Shown here: one piece after another, positions 13,210 through 27,574 of the stretch | Layout: every line of letters begins with the position of its first letter | Numbering within the stretch: the first letter of the stretch is position 1 | Source: Apostichopus japonicus | Taxonomy: Eukaryota; Echinodermata; Holothuroidea; Aspidochirotida; Stichopodidae | Assembly (NCBI RefSeq): GCF_037975245.1 | Contig: NC_092579.1 | Coordinates: 24,969,166-25,033,165 of the forward strand | DNA: 64,000 nt | Reading direction: 5' to 3' | Notes under the pieces: model-generated | What the model was told of the DNA's origin: nothing | The model's database searches: none | What the model saw: the letters and a program-made list of their open reading frames with translations, nothing else | Program-made: the position numbers and the translations under genes

Positions 13210-15249
13210 TGTGCGGTACCGATCAATCGATTGTTCGGTACCGATCAATCGAATGTGCGGTACCGATAAATAGAATGTGCGTTGCCGATAAATCGAATAT
13301 GCGGTACCGATTAATAGAATGTTCGGTACCGATCAATCGAATGTGCAGTACCGATCAACCCGATGTGCGGTATCGATCAATCGAATGTGCGGTACCGATC
13401 AATCGAATGGGAAGTACCGATCAACCCGATGTGCGGTATCGATCAATCGAATGTACGGTACCAATTAATCGATTGTGCTGTACCGATCAATCGATTGTTC
13501 AGTACCGATCAATCGAATGTGCGGTAATTTCAATCGAATGTGCGGTTCCGATAAATAGAATGTGCGGTACCGATCAAAAGAATGTGCGGTACCGAAAAAT
13601 CGAATGTACGTGCCGATCAAAAATGTGCAAAACCGATCAATCGATTGTGCGGTACCGATCGATCGATTGTGCTGTACCGATCAATCGATTGTTCGGTACC
13701 GATCAATCGAATGTGCGGTACCGATCAATCGAATATGCGGTACCGATAAATCGAATGTGCGTTACCAGTTAATCGACTGTGCTGTACCGATAAATCCAAT
13801 GTGCGTTACCGGTCAATCGAATGTGCGGTACCGATCAATCGAATGTGCCGTACCGATTAATCGAATGTGGGGTACCTATCAATCGAATGTTCGGTACCGA
13901 TCAATGGAATGTGCGGTGTCGATCAATCGAATGTGACTTGGCGATAAATCGAATGTGCGGTACCGATCAATCGAATGTGCGTTACCGATAAAACGAATAT
14001 GCAGTACCGATCAATCGAATGTTCGGTACCGATAAATCGAATGTGCGTTACCAATAAATAGAATGTGCGTTGCCAATAAATCGAATATGCGGTACCGATT
14101 AATCGAATGTGCGGTACCGATCAATCGAATGGGCAGTACCGATCAACCCGATGTGCGTTATCGATCAATCGAATGTGCGGTACCAATTAATCGATTGTGC
14201 TGTACCGATCAATCGATTGTTCAGTAGCGATCAATCGAATGTGCGGTAATTTCAATCGAATGTGCGGTACCGATAAATCGAATGTGCGTTACCAATTAAT
14301 GGATTCTGCTGTACCGAAAAATCGAATGTGCATTACCGGTGAATCGAATGTGCGGTACCGATCAATCAAATGTGCGTTGCCGATAAATCGAATACGCGGT
14401 ACCGATTAATCGAATGTGCGGTACCTTTCAATGGAATGTGCGGTACCGATCAGTCGAATGTGACTTGCCGATAAATCGAATTTGCGTTACCGATAAATCG
14501 ATTGTGCTGTACCGATCAATCGATTGTTCGGTACCGATCAATCGAATGTGCGGTACCGATCAATCGAATGTGCGGTACCGATAAATCGAATGTGTGTTAC
14601 CAATTAATCGATTCTGCTGTACCGATCAATCGATTGTTCGGTACCGATCAATCGAATGTGCGGTACCGATAAATAGAATGTGCGTTGCCAATAAATCGAA
14701 TATGCGGTACCGATTAATCGAATGTGCGGTACCGATCAATCGAATGTGCAGTACCGATCAACCCAATGTGCGGTATCGATCAATCGAATGTGCGGTACCA
14801 ATTTATCGAATGTGCGGTACCGATAAATCGAATGTGCGTTACCAATTAATCGATTCTGCTGTACCGAAAAATCGAATGTGCATTACCGGTGAATCGAATG
14901 TGCGTTGCCGATAAATCGAATATGCGGTACCGATTAATCGAATGTGCGGTACCTTTCAATGGAATGTGCGGTACCGATCAATGGAATGTGCGTTGCCGAT
15001 AAATCGAATGTGTGTTACCGATCAATCGAATGTGCGAATGATCAATCGAATGTGCGGTACCGATTAATCGAATGTGCTGTACCGATCAAAAGAATGTGCG
15101 GTACCGATCAATCGAATGTGCGGTACCGATAAATCGAATGTGCGTTACCAATTAATCGATTGTGCTGTACCGATCAATCGATTGTGCGGTACCGATCAAT
15201 CGAATGTGCGTTGACGATCAATCGAATGTGACTTGGCGATAAATCGAAT

Positions 15250-18200
15250 GTGCGGTACCGATCAATCGAATGTGCGGTACCGATAAATCGATTGTGCGGT
15301 ACCGATCAATCGAATATGCGGTACCGATCATTCCAATGTGGGGAACCGATCAATCTAACTTGCGGAATCCGATTAATCGAATGTGCGGTATCGATCAATC
15401 GAATGTTCGGAACCGATAACTCGAATGTGCGTTGCCGATCAATCAAATGTGCGGTACCGATCAATCGAATTTGCGGTACCGATCAACCGATTGTGCCGTA
15501 CCGATTAATCGAATGTGCGGTACCTATCGATCGAATGTGCGGTACCGATCAATAGATTGTTCGGTACCGATCTATCGAATGTGCGGTACCGATGAATCGA
15601 ATGTGCGGGACTGATAAATCGAATGTACGTTACCGATCAATCGAATGTGCGTTACCGATCAAGCGAATGTGCGGTACCGATCAATCGAATGTGCGGTACC
15701 GATCAATCGAATGTGCGGTACCGATCAATCGAATGTGCGGAACCGATAAATCGAATATGCGGAATCCGATTAATCGAATGTGCGGTACCGATCAATCGAA
15801 TATGCGGTTCCGATCAAACGATTGTGCGGTACCGATCAATTGAATATCCGGTACCGATTAATCGAATGTGCGGTACTGATCAATCGAATGTGCGGTACCG
15901 ATAAATCAAAATCGAATGTGCGGTACCGATCAATTGAATGTGCGGTACCGATAAATCGGATGTGTGTTGCCGATGAATCGAATGTGCGGTACCGATCAAT
16001 CGAATGTGGGGTACCGATCAATCGAATGTGCGGTACCGATCAATCGAAAGTGTGGTACCGATCAATCGAATGTGCGGTTCCGATAAGTCGAATGTGCGGT
16101 ACATTTAAAAAGAATGTGCGGTACCGATTAAAAGAATGTGCGGTACCGAAAAATCGAATGTGCGTTGCCGATAAATCGAATGTGTGTTACCGATCAATCG
16201 AATGTGCGATTGATCAATCGAATGTGCGGTACCGATAAATCGAATGTGCGGTACCGATCAATCGAATGTGCGGTACCGATCAATCGAAAGTGTGGTACCG
16301 ATCAATCGAATGTGCGGTTCCGATAAGTCGAATGTGCGGTACATTTAAATCGAATGTGCGGTACATTCAAATAGAATGTGCGGTACCAATCAAAAGAATG
16401 TGCGGTACCGAAAAATCGAATGTGCGTTGCCGATAAATCGAATGTGTGGTACCGATCAATCGAATGTGCGATTGATCAATCGAATGTGCGGTACCGATAA
16501 ATCGAATGTGCGGTACCGATCAATTGAATGTGCGGTACCGATCAATCGATTGTTCGGTACCGATCAATCGAATGTGCGGTACCGATAAATAGAATGTGCG
16601 TTGCCGATAAATCGAATATGCGGTACCGATTAATAGAATGTTCGGTACCGATCAATCGAATGTGCAGTACCGATCAACCCGATGTGCGGTATCGATCAAT
16701 CGAATGTGCGGTACCAATTAATCGATGGTGCTGTACCGATCAATCGATTGTTCGGTACCGATCAATCGAATGTGCGTTACCGATCAATCGAATGTGCGGT
16801 ACCGATCAATCGAATGTGCGTTACCAATTAATGGATTCTGCTATACCGAAAAATCGAATGTGCGTTACCGGTGAATCGAATATGCGGTACCGATTACTCG
16901 AATGTGCGGTACCTATCAATCGAATGTTCGGTACCGATCAATGGAATGTGCGGTGTCGATCAATCGAATGTGACTTGGCGATAAATCGAATGTGCGGTAC
17001 CGATCAATCGAATGTGCGTTACCGATAAAACGAATATGCAGTACCGATCAATCGAATGTTCGGTACCGATCAATCGAATATGCGGTACCGATAAATCGAA
17101 TGTGCGTTACCAGTTAATCGACTGTGCTGTACCGATAAATCGAATGTGCGTTACCGGTCAATCGAATGTGCGGTACCGATCAATCGAATGTGCGGTACCG
17201 ATAAATCGAATGTGCGTTACCAATTAATCGATTGTGCTGTACCGATAAATCGAATGTGCGGTACCGATCAATCGAATGTGCGTTGCCGATCAATCGAATA
17301 TGCCGTACCGATTAATCGAATGTGGGGTACCGACCAATCGAATGTGCGGTACCGATCAATCGAATGTGCGTTGCCGATAAATCGAATACGCGGTACCGAT
17401 TAATCGAATGTGCGGTACCTTTCAATGGAATGTGCGGTACCGATCAGTCGAATGTGACTTGCCGATAAATCGAATTTGCGTTACCGATAAATCGATTGTG
17501 CTGTACCGATCAATCGATTGGATTCTGCTGTACCTAAAAATCGAATGTGCGTCACCGGTAAATCGAATGTGCGGTACCGATCAATCGAATGTGCGTTGCC
17601 GATAAATAGAATATGCCGTACCGATATTTCGGTACCGGTCAATTGAATGTGCGGTACCGATCAATCGAATGTGCGTTGCTGATAAATCGAGTATGCGGTA
17701 CCGATTAATCGAATGTGCGGTACTGATCAATCGAATGTGCGGGACCGATAAATCGAATGTGTGGTACCGACCAAAAGAATGTGCGGTACCGAAAAATCGA
17801 ATGTGCGTTGCCGATAAATCGAATGTGTGTTACCGATCAATCGAATGTGCGATTGATCAATCGAATGTGCGGTACCGATCAGTCGAATGTGACTTGCCGA
17901 TAAATCGAATTTGCGTTACCAATAAATCGATTGTGCTGTACCGATCAATCGATTGTTCGGTACCGATCAATCGAATGTGCGGTACCGATCAATCGAATGT
18001 GCGGTACCGATAAATCGAATGTGTGTTACCAATTAATCGATTCTGCTGTACCGATCAATCGATTGTTCGGTACCGATCAATCGAATGTGCGGTACCGATA
18101 AATAGAATGTGCGTTGCCAATAAATCGAATATGCGGTACCGATTAATCGAATGTGCGGTACCGATCAATCGAATGTGCGGTACCGATCAACCCAATGTGC

Positions 18201-20474
18201 GGTACCGATCAATCGAATGTGCGGTACCAATTTATCGAATGTGCGGTACCGATAAATCGAATGTGCGTTGCCGATAAATCGAATATGCGGTACCGATTAA
18301 TCGAATGTGCGGTACCTTTCAATGGAATGTGCGGTACCGATCAATGGAATGTGCGTTGCCGATCAGTCGAATGTGACTTGAAGATAAATCGAATGTGGGT
18401 TACCGATTAATAGAATGTGCGGTACCGATCAATCGAATGTGCAGTACCGATCAACCCGATGTGCGGTATCGATCAATCGAATGTGCAGTACCAATTAGTC
18501 GATGGTGCTGTACCGATCAATCGATTGTTCGGTACCGATCAATCGAATGTGCGGTACCGACCAATCGAATGTGCGGTACCGATCAATCGAATGTGCGTTA
18601 CCAATACATGGATTCTGCTGTACCGAAAAATCGAATGTGCGTCACCGGTAAATCGAATGTGCGGTACCGATCAATCGAATGTGCGTTGCCGATAAATAGA
18701 ATATGCGGTACCGATATTTCGGTACCGGTCAATTGAATGTGCGGTACCGATCAATCGAATGTGCGTTGCCGATAAATCGAGTATGCGGTACCGATTAATC
18801 GAATGTGCGGTACTGATCAATCGAATGTGCGGGACCGATAAATCGAATGTGCGGTACCGACCAAAAGAATGTGCGGTACCGAAAAATCGAATGTGCGTTG
18901 CCGATAAATCGAATGTGTGTTACCGATCAATCGAATGTGCGATTGATCAATCGAATGTGCGGTACCGATTAATCGAATGTGACTTGGCGAAAAATCGAAT
19001 GTGCATGCCGATCAAAAAATGTGCAAAACCGATCAATAGATTGTGCTGTGCCGATCAATCGAATGTGCGGTACCGATCAATCGATTGTGCTGTACCGATC
19101 AATCGATTGTTCGGTACCGATCAAAAGAATGTGCGGTACCGATCAATCGAATGTGCGGTACCGAAAAATCGAATGTGCGTTACCAATTAATCGATTGTGC
19201 TGTACCGATCAATCGATTGTGCGGTACCGATCAATCGAATGTGCGTTGCCGATAAATCGAATATGCGGTACCGATTATTCCAATGTGGGGAACCGATCAA
19301 TCTAACTTGCGGAATCCGATTAATCGAATGTGCGGTATCGATCAATCGAATGTTCGGAACCGATAACTCGAATGTGCGTTGCGATCAATCAAATGTGCGG
19401 TACCGATCAATCGAATTTGCGGTACCGATCAACCGATTGTGCCGTACCGATTAATCGAATGTGCGGTACCTATCAATCGAATGTGCGGTACCGATCAATA
19501 GATTGTTCGGTACCGATCTATCGAATGTGCGGTACCGATCAATCGAATGTGCGGGACTGATAAATCGAATGTGCGTTACCGATCAATCGAATGTGCGTTA
19601 CCGATCAAGCGAATGTGCGGGACTGATAAATCGAATGTGCGTTACCGATCAATCGAATGTGCGTTACCGATCAAGCGAATGTGCGGTACCGATCAATCGA
19701 ATGTGCGGTACCGATCAATCGAATGTGCGGTACCGATCAATCGAATGTGCGGAACCGATCATTCGAATATGCGGAATCCGATTAATCGAATGTGCGCTAC
19801 CGATCAATCGAATATGCGGTTCCGATCAAACGATTGTGCGGTACCGATAAATTGAATATCCGGTACCGATTAATCGAATGTGCGGTACTGATCAATCGAA
19901 TGTGCGGTACCGATAAATCAAAATCGAATGTGCGGTACCGATCAATTGAATGTGCGGTACCGATAAATCGGATGTGTGTTGCCGATGAATCGAATGTGCG
20001 GTACCGATCAATCGAATGTGGGGTACCGATCAATCGAATGTGCGGTTCCGATAAGTCGAATGTGCGGTACATTTAAATAGAATGTGCGGTACCGATTAAA
20101 AGAATGTGCGGTACCGAAAAATCGAATGTGCGTTGCCGATAAATCGAATGTGTGTTACCGATCAATCGAATGTGCGATTGATCAATCGAATGTGCGGTAC
20201 CGATAAATCGAATGTGCGGTACCGATCAATCGAATGTGGGGTACCGATCAATCGAAAGTGTGGTACCGATCAATCGAATGTGCGGTACATTTAAATCGAA
20301 TGTGCGGTACATTCAAATAGAATGTGCGGTACCAATCAAAAGAATGTGCGGTACCGAAAAATCGAATGTGCGTTGCCGATAAATCGAATGTGTGTTACCG
20401 ATCAATCGAATGTGCGATTGATCAATCGAATGTGCGGTACCGATAAATCGAATGTGCGGTACCGATCAATTGAA
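15250..20474 (+). repeat. About 7.3-kb higher-order repeat, copy 2
   Basis: Second copy of the order seen at 7,919-13,209. Relative to that copy, a four-monomer (88-bp) segment is missing near 18,270. The same 88 bp is present in the third copy (near 33,230). Confidence 0.8.
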
Positions 20475-22127
20475 TGTGCGGTACCGATCAATCGATTGTT
20501 CGGTACCGATCAATCGAATGTGCGGTACCGATAAATAGAATGTGCGTTGCCGATAAATCGAATATGCGGTACCGATTAATAGAATGTTCGGTACCGATCA
20601 ATCGAATGTGCAGTACCGATCAACCCGATGTGCGGTATCGATCAATCGAATGTGCGGTACCAATTAATCGATGGTGCTGTACCGATCAATCGATTGTTCG
20701 GTACCGATCAATCGAATGTGCGGTACCGATCAATCGATTGTGCTGTACCGATCAATCGATTGTTCGGTACCGATCAAAAGAATGTGCGGTACCGATCAAT
20801 CGAATGTGCGGTACCGATAAATCGAAAGTGCGTTACCAATTAATCGATTGTGCTGTACCGATCAATCGATTGTGCGGTACCGATCAATCGAATGTGCGTT
20901 GCCGATAAATCGAATATGCGGTACCGATTATTCCAATGTGGGGAACCGATCAATCTAACTTGCGGAATCCGATTAATCGAATGTGCGGTATCGATCAATC
21001 GAATGTTCGGAACCGATAACTCGAATGTGCGTTGCGATCAATCAAATGTGCGGTACCGATCAATCGAATATGCGGTACCTGTCAACCGATTGTGCCGTAC
21101 CGATTAATCGAATGTGCGGTACCTATCAATCGAATGTGCGGTACCGATCAATAGATTGTTCGGTACCGATCTATCGAATGTGCGGTACCGATCAATCGAA
21201 TGTGCGGGACTGATAAATCGAATGTGCGTTACCGATCAATCGAATGTGCGTTACCGATCAAGCGAATGTGCGGGACTGATAAATCGAATGTGCGTTACCG
21301 ATCAATCGAATGTGCGTTACCGATCAAGCGAATGTGCGGTACCGATCAATCGAATGTGCGGTACCGACCAATCGAATGTGCGGTACCGATCAATCGAATG
21401 TGCGGAACCGATCATTCGAATATGCGGAATCCGATTAATCGAATGTGCGCTACCGATCAATCGAATATGCGGTTCCGATCAAACGATTGTGCGGTACCGA
21501 TAAATTGAATATCCGGTACCGATTAATCGAATGTGCGGTACTGATCAATCGAATGTGCGGTACCGATAAATCAAAATCGAATGTGCGGTACCGATCAATT
21601 GAATGTGCGGTACCGATAAATCGGATGTGTGTTGCCGATGAATCGAATGTGCGGTACCGATCAATCGAATGTGGGGTACCGATCAATCGAATGTGCGGTT
21701 CCGATAAGTCGAATGTGCGGTACATTTAAATAGAATGTGCGGTACCGATTAAAAGAATGTGCGGTACCGAAAAATCGAATGTGCGTTGCCGATAAATCGA
21801 ATGTGTGTTACCGATCAATCGAATGTGCGATTGATCAATCGAATGTGCGGTACCGATAAATCGAATGTGCGGTACCGATCAATCGAATGTGGGGTACCGA
21901 TCAATCGAAAGTGTGGTACCGATCAATCGAATGTGCGGTACATTTAAATCGAATGTGCGGTACATTCAAATAGAATGTGCGGTACCAATCAAAAGAATGT
22001 GCGGTACCGAAAAATCGAATGTGCGTTGCCGATAAATCGAATGTGTGCTACCGATCAATCGAATGTGCGATTGATCAATCGAATGTGCGGTACCGATAAA
22101 TCGAATGTGCGGTACCGATCAATTGAA
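19461..22127 (+). repeat. 1,653-bp higher-order repeat, tandem
   Basis: Landmarks at 19,461, 20,106, 20,322 and 20,474 recur 1,653 bp later at 21,114, 21,759, 21,975 and 22,127. The same 1,653-bp spacing appears between 34,509 and 36,162 and between 41,663 and 43,316, so the dimer was carried inside larger duplications. Confidence 0.85.
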
Positions 22128-24454
22128 TGTGCGGTACCGATCAATCGATTGTTCGGTACCGATCAATCGAATGTGCGGTACCGATAAATAGAATGTGCGT
22201 TGCCGATAAATCGAATATGCGGTACCGATTAATAGAATGTTCGGTACCGATCAATCGAATGTGCAGTACCGATCAACCCGATGTGCGGTATCGATCAATC
22301 GAATGTGCGGTACCGATCAATCGAATGGGAAGTACCGATCAACCCGATGTGCGGTATCGATCAATCGAATGTACGGTACCAATTAATCGATTGTGCTGTA
22401 CCGATCAATCGATTGTTCAGTACCGATCAATCGAATGTGCGGTAATTTCAATCGAATGTGCGGTTCCGATAAATAGAATGTGCGGTACCGATCAAAAGAA
22501 TGTGCGGTACCGAAAAATCGAATGTACGTGCCGATCAAAAATGTGCAAAACCGATCAATCGATTGTGCGGTACCGATCGATCGATTGTGCTGTACCGATC
22601 AATCGATTGTTCGGTACCGATCAATCGAATGTGCGGTACCGATCAATCGAATATGCGGTACCGATAAATCGAATGTGCGTTACCAGTTAATCGACTGTGC
22701 TGTACCGATAAATCGAATGTGCGTTACCGGTCAATCGAATGTGCGGTACCGATCAATCGAATGTGCCGTACCGATTAATCGAATGTGGGGTACCGATCAA
22801 TGGAATGTGCGGTGTCGATCAATCGAATGTGACTTGGCGATAAATCGAATGTGCGGTACCGATCAATCGAATGTGCGTTACCGATAAAACGAATATGCAG
22901 TACCGATCAATCGAATGTTCGGTACCGATAAATCGAATGTGCGTTACCAATAAATAGAATGTGCGTTGCCAATAAATCGAATATGCGGTACCGATTAATC
23001 GAATGTGCGGTACCGATCAATCGAATGGGCAGTACCGATCAACCCGATGTGCGTTATCGATCAATCGAATGTGCGGTACCAATTAATCGATTGTGCTGTA
23101 CCGATCAATCGATTGTTCAGTAGCGATCAATCGAATGTGCGGTAATTTCAATCGAATGTGCGGTACCGATAAATCGAATGTGCGTTACCAATTAATGGAT
23201 TCTGCTGTACCGAAAAATCGAATGTGCATTACCGGTGAATCGAATGTGCGGTACCGATCAATCAAATGTGCGTTGCCGATAAATCGAATACGCGGTACCG
23301 ATTAATCGAATGTGCGGTACCTTTCAATGGAATGTGCGGTACCGATCAGTCGAATGTGACTTGCCGATAAATCGAATTTGCGTTACCGATAAATCGATTG
23401 TGCTGTACCGATCAATCGATTGTTCGGTACCGATCAATCGAATGTGCGGTACCGATCAATCGAATGTGCGGTACCGATAAATCGAATGTGTGTTACCAAT
23501 TAATCGATTCTGCTGTACCGATCAATCGATTGTTCGGTACCGATCAATCGAATGTGCGGTACCGATAAATAGAATGTGCGTTGCCAATAAATCGAATATG
23601 CGGTACCGATTAATCGAATGTGCGGTACCGATCAATCGAATGTGCAGTACCGATCAACCCAATGTGCGGTATCGATCAATCGAATGTGCGGTACCAATTT
23701 ATCGAATGTGCGGTACCGATAAATCGAATGTGCGTTACCAATTAATCGATTCTGCTGTACCGAAAAATCGAATGTGCATTACCGGTGAATCGAATGTGCG
23801 GTACCGATCAATCGAATGTGCGTTGCCGATCAATCGAATATGCGGTACCGATTAATCGAATGTGCGGTACCGATCAATGGAATGTGCGGTACCAATTTAT
23901 CGAATGTGCGGTACCGATAAATCGAATGTGCGTTACCAATTAATCGATTCTGCTGTACCGAAAAATCGAATGTGCATTACCGGTGAATCGAATGTGCGGT
24001 ACCGATCAATCGAATGTGCGTTGCCGATCAATCGAATATGCGGTACCGATTAATCGAATGTGCGGTATCGATCAATCGAATGTGCGGTACCAATTTATCG
24101 AATGTGCGGTACCGATAAATCGAATGTGCGTTACCAATTAATCGATTCTGCTGTACCGAAAAATCGAATGTGCATTACCGGTGAATCGAATGTGCGGTAC
24201 CGATCAATCGAATGTGCGTTGCCGATCAATCGAATATGCGGTACCGATTAATCGAATGTGTGTTACCGATCAATCGAATGTGCGAATGATCAATCGAATG
24301 TGCGGTACCGATTAATCGAATGTGCTGTACCGATCAAAAGAATGTGCGGTACCGATCAATCGAATGTGCGGTACCGATCAATCGAATGTGCGGTACCGAT
24401 CAATCGAATGTGCGGAACCGATCATTCGAATATGCGGAATCCGATTAATCGAAT
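21445..24454 (+). repeat. 3,010-bp higher-order repeat, copy A
   Basis: First of three tandem copies. Landmarks at 21,445, 22,127, 22,480 and 23,093 recur 3,010 bp later. It contains three tandem 198-bp (nine-monomer) sub-repeats near 23,690-24,255. Confidence 0.9.
23690..24255 (+). repeat. 198-bp nine-monomer sub-repeat, three copies
   Basis: A nine-monomer order containing GGTACCAATTTATCG, GATTCTGCTGTACC and GCATTACCGGTGAATC repeats at 198-bp steps (for example landmarks at 23,862 and 24,060). The first copy is slightly different in its flank. The same triplet is present in copy B near 26,810-27,375, while copy C has a single version. Confidence 0.85.
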
Positions 24455-27400
24455 GTGCGCTACCGATCAATCGAATATGCGGTTCCGATCAAACGATTGT
24501 GCGGTACCGATAAATTGAATATCCGGTACCGATTAATCGAATGTGCGGTACTGATCAATCGAATGTGCGGTACCGATAAATCAAAATCGAATGTGCGGTA
24601 CCGATCAATTGAATGTGCGGTACCGATAAATCGGATGTGTGTTGCCGATGAATCGAATGTGCGGTACCGATCAATCGAATGTGGGGTACCGATCAATCGA
24701 ATGTGCGGTTCCGATAAGTCGAATGTGCGGTACATTTAAATAGAATGTGCGGTACCGATTAAAAGAATGTGCGGTACCGAAAAATCGAATGTGCGTTGCC
24801 GATAAATCGAATGTGTGTTACCGATCAATCGAATGTGCGATTGATCAATCGAATGTGCGGTACCGATAAATCGAATGTGCGGTACCGATCAATCGAATGT
24901 GGGGTACCGATCAATCGAAAGTGTGGTACCGATCAATCGAATGTGCGGTACATTTAAATCGAATGTGCGGTACATTCAAATAGAATGTGCGGTACCAATC
25001 AAAAGAATGTGCGGTACCGAAAAATCGAATGTGCGTTGCCGATAAATCGAATGTGTGCTACCGATCAATCGAATGTGCGATTGATCAATCGAATGTGCGG
25101 TACCGATAAATCGAATGTGCGGTACCGATCAATTGAATGTGCGGTACCGATCAATCGATTGTTCGGTACCGATCAATCGAATGTGCGGTACCGATAAATA
25201 GAATGTGCGTTGCCGATAAATCGAATATGCGGTACCGATTAATAGAATGTTCGGTACCGATCAATCGAATGTGCAGTACCGATCAACCCGATGTGCGGTA
25301 TCGATCAATCGAATGTGCGGTACCGATCAATCGAATGGGAAGTACCGATCAACCCGATGTGCGGTATCGATCAATCGAATGTACGGTACCAATTAATCGA
25401 TTGTGCTGTACCGATCAATCGATTGTTCAGTACCGATCAATCGAATGTGCGGTAATTTCAATCGAATGTGCGGTTCCGATAAATAGAATGTGCGGTACCG
25501 ATCAAAAGAATGTGCGGTACCGAAAAATCGAATGTACGTGCCGATCAAAAATGTGCAAAACCGATCAATCGATTGTGCGGTACCGATCGATCGATTGTGC
25601 TGTACCGATCAATCGATTGTTCGGTACCGATCAATCGAATGTGCGGTACCGATCAATCGAATATGCGGTACCGATAAATCGAATGTGCGTTACCAGTTAA
25701 TCGACTGTGCTGTACCGATAAATCGAATGTGCGTTACCGGTCAATCGAATGTGCGGTACCGATCAATCGAATGTGCCGTACCGATTAATCGAATGTGGGG
25801 TACCGATCAATGGAATGTGCGGTGTCGATCAATCGAATGTGACTTGGCGATAAATCGAATGTGCGGTACCGATCAATCGAATGTGCGTTACCGATAAAAC
25901 GAATATGCAGTACCGATCAATCGAATGTTCGGTACCGATAAATCGAATGTGCGTTACCAATAAATAGAATGTGCGTTGCCAATAAATCGAATATGCGGTA
26001 CCGATTAATCGAATGTGCGGTACCGATCAATCGAATGGGCAGTACCGATCAACCCGATGTGCGTTATCGATCAATCGAATGTGCGGTACCAATTAATCGA
26101 TTGTGCTGTACCGATCAATCGATTGTTCAGTAGCGATCAATCGAATGTGCGGTAATTTCAATCGAATGTGCGGTACCGATAAATCGAATGTGCGTTACCA
26201 ATTAATGGATTCTGCTGTACCGAAAAATCGAATGTGCATTACCGGTGAATCGAATGTGCGGTACCGATCAATCAAATGTGCGTTGCCGATAAATCGAATA
26301 CGCGGTACCGATTAATCGAATGTGCGGTATCGATCAATCGAATGTGCGGTACCGATCAATCGAATGTGCGGTACCGATAAATCGAATGTGTGTTACCAAT
26401 TAATCGATTCTGCTGTACCGATTAATCGAATGTGCGGTACCTTTCAATGGAATGTGCGGTACCGATCAGTCGAATGTGACTTGCCGATAAATCGAATTTG
26501 CGTTACCGATAAATCGATTGTGCTGTACCGATCAATCGATTGTTCGGTACCGATCAATCGAATGTGCGGTACCGATCAATCGAATGTGCGGTACCGATAA
26601 ATCGAATGTGTGTTACCAATTAATCGATTCTGCTGTACCGATCAATCGATTGTTCGGTACCGATCAATCGAATGTGCGGTACCGATAAATAGAATGTGCG
26701 TTGCCAATAAATCGAATATGCGGTACCGATTAATCGAATGTGCGGTACCGATCAATCGAATGTGCAGTACCGATCAACCCAATGTGCGGTATCGATCAAT
26801 CGAATGTGCGGTACCAATTTATCGAATGTGCGGTACCGATAAATCGAATGTGCGTTACCAATTAATCGATTCTGCTGTACCGAAAAATCGAATGTGCATT
26901 ACCGGTGAATCGAATGTGCGGTACCGATCAATCGAATGTGCGTTGCCGATCAATCGAATATGCGGTACCGATTAATCGAATGTGCGGTACCGATCAATGG
27001 AATGTGCGGTACCAATTTATCGAATGTGCGGTACCGATAAATCGAATGTGCGTTACCAATTAATCGATTCTGCTGTACCGAAAAATCGAATGTGCATTAC
27101 CGGTGAATCGAATGTGCGGTACCGATCAATCGAATGTGCGTTGCCGATCAATCGAATATGCGGTACCGATTAATCGAATGTGCGGTATCGATCAATCGAA
27201 TGTGCGGTACCAATTTATCGAATGTGCGGTACCGATAAATCGAATGTGCGTTACCAATTAATCGATTCTGCTGTACCGAAAAATCGAATGTGCATTACCG
27301 GTGAATCGAATGTGCGGTACCGATCAATCGAATGTGCGTTGCCGATCAATCGAATATGCGGTACCGATTAATCGAATGTGTGTTACCGATCAATCGAATG

Positions 27401-27574
27401 TGCGAATGATCAATCGAATGTGCGGTACCGATTAATCGAATGTGCTGTACCGATCAAAAGAATGTGCGGTACCGATCAATCGAATGTGCGGTACCGATCA
27501 ATCGAATGTGCGGTACCGATCAATCGAATGTGCGGAACCGATCATTCGAATATGCGGAATCCGATTAATCGAAT
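24455..27574 (+). repeat. 3,120-bp higher-order repeat, copy B
   Basis: Second tandem copy. It is 110 bp (five monomers) longer than copy A because of an extra block at about 26,322-26,431. The rest follows copy A in register, including the three 198-bp sub-repeats at about 26,810-27,375. Confidence 0.9.

Larger units (their letters stand above)
12412..22190 (+). repeat. About 9.8-kb block duplicated at 15,048-bp offset, copy 1
   Basis: The block matches 27,460-37,238 with only scattered base changes seen by eye and compensating 22-bp and 88-bp length changes. The left border is where GATCAAGCGAATG here faces GATCAAAAGAATG in the other copy. The right border is where AAATAGAATG here faces AAATACAATG. 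It contains most of the ~7.3-kb unit copy 2. Confidence 0.85.
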
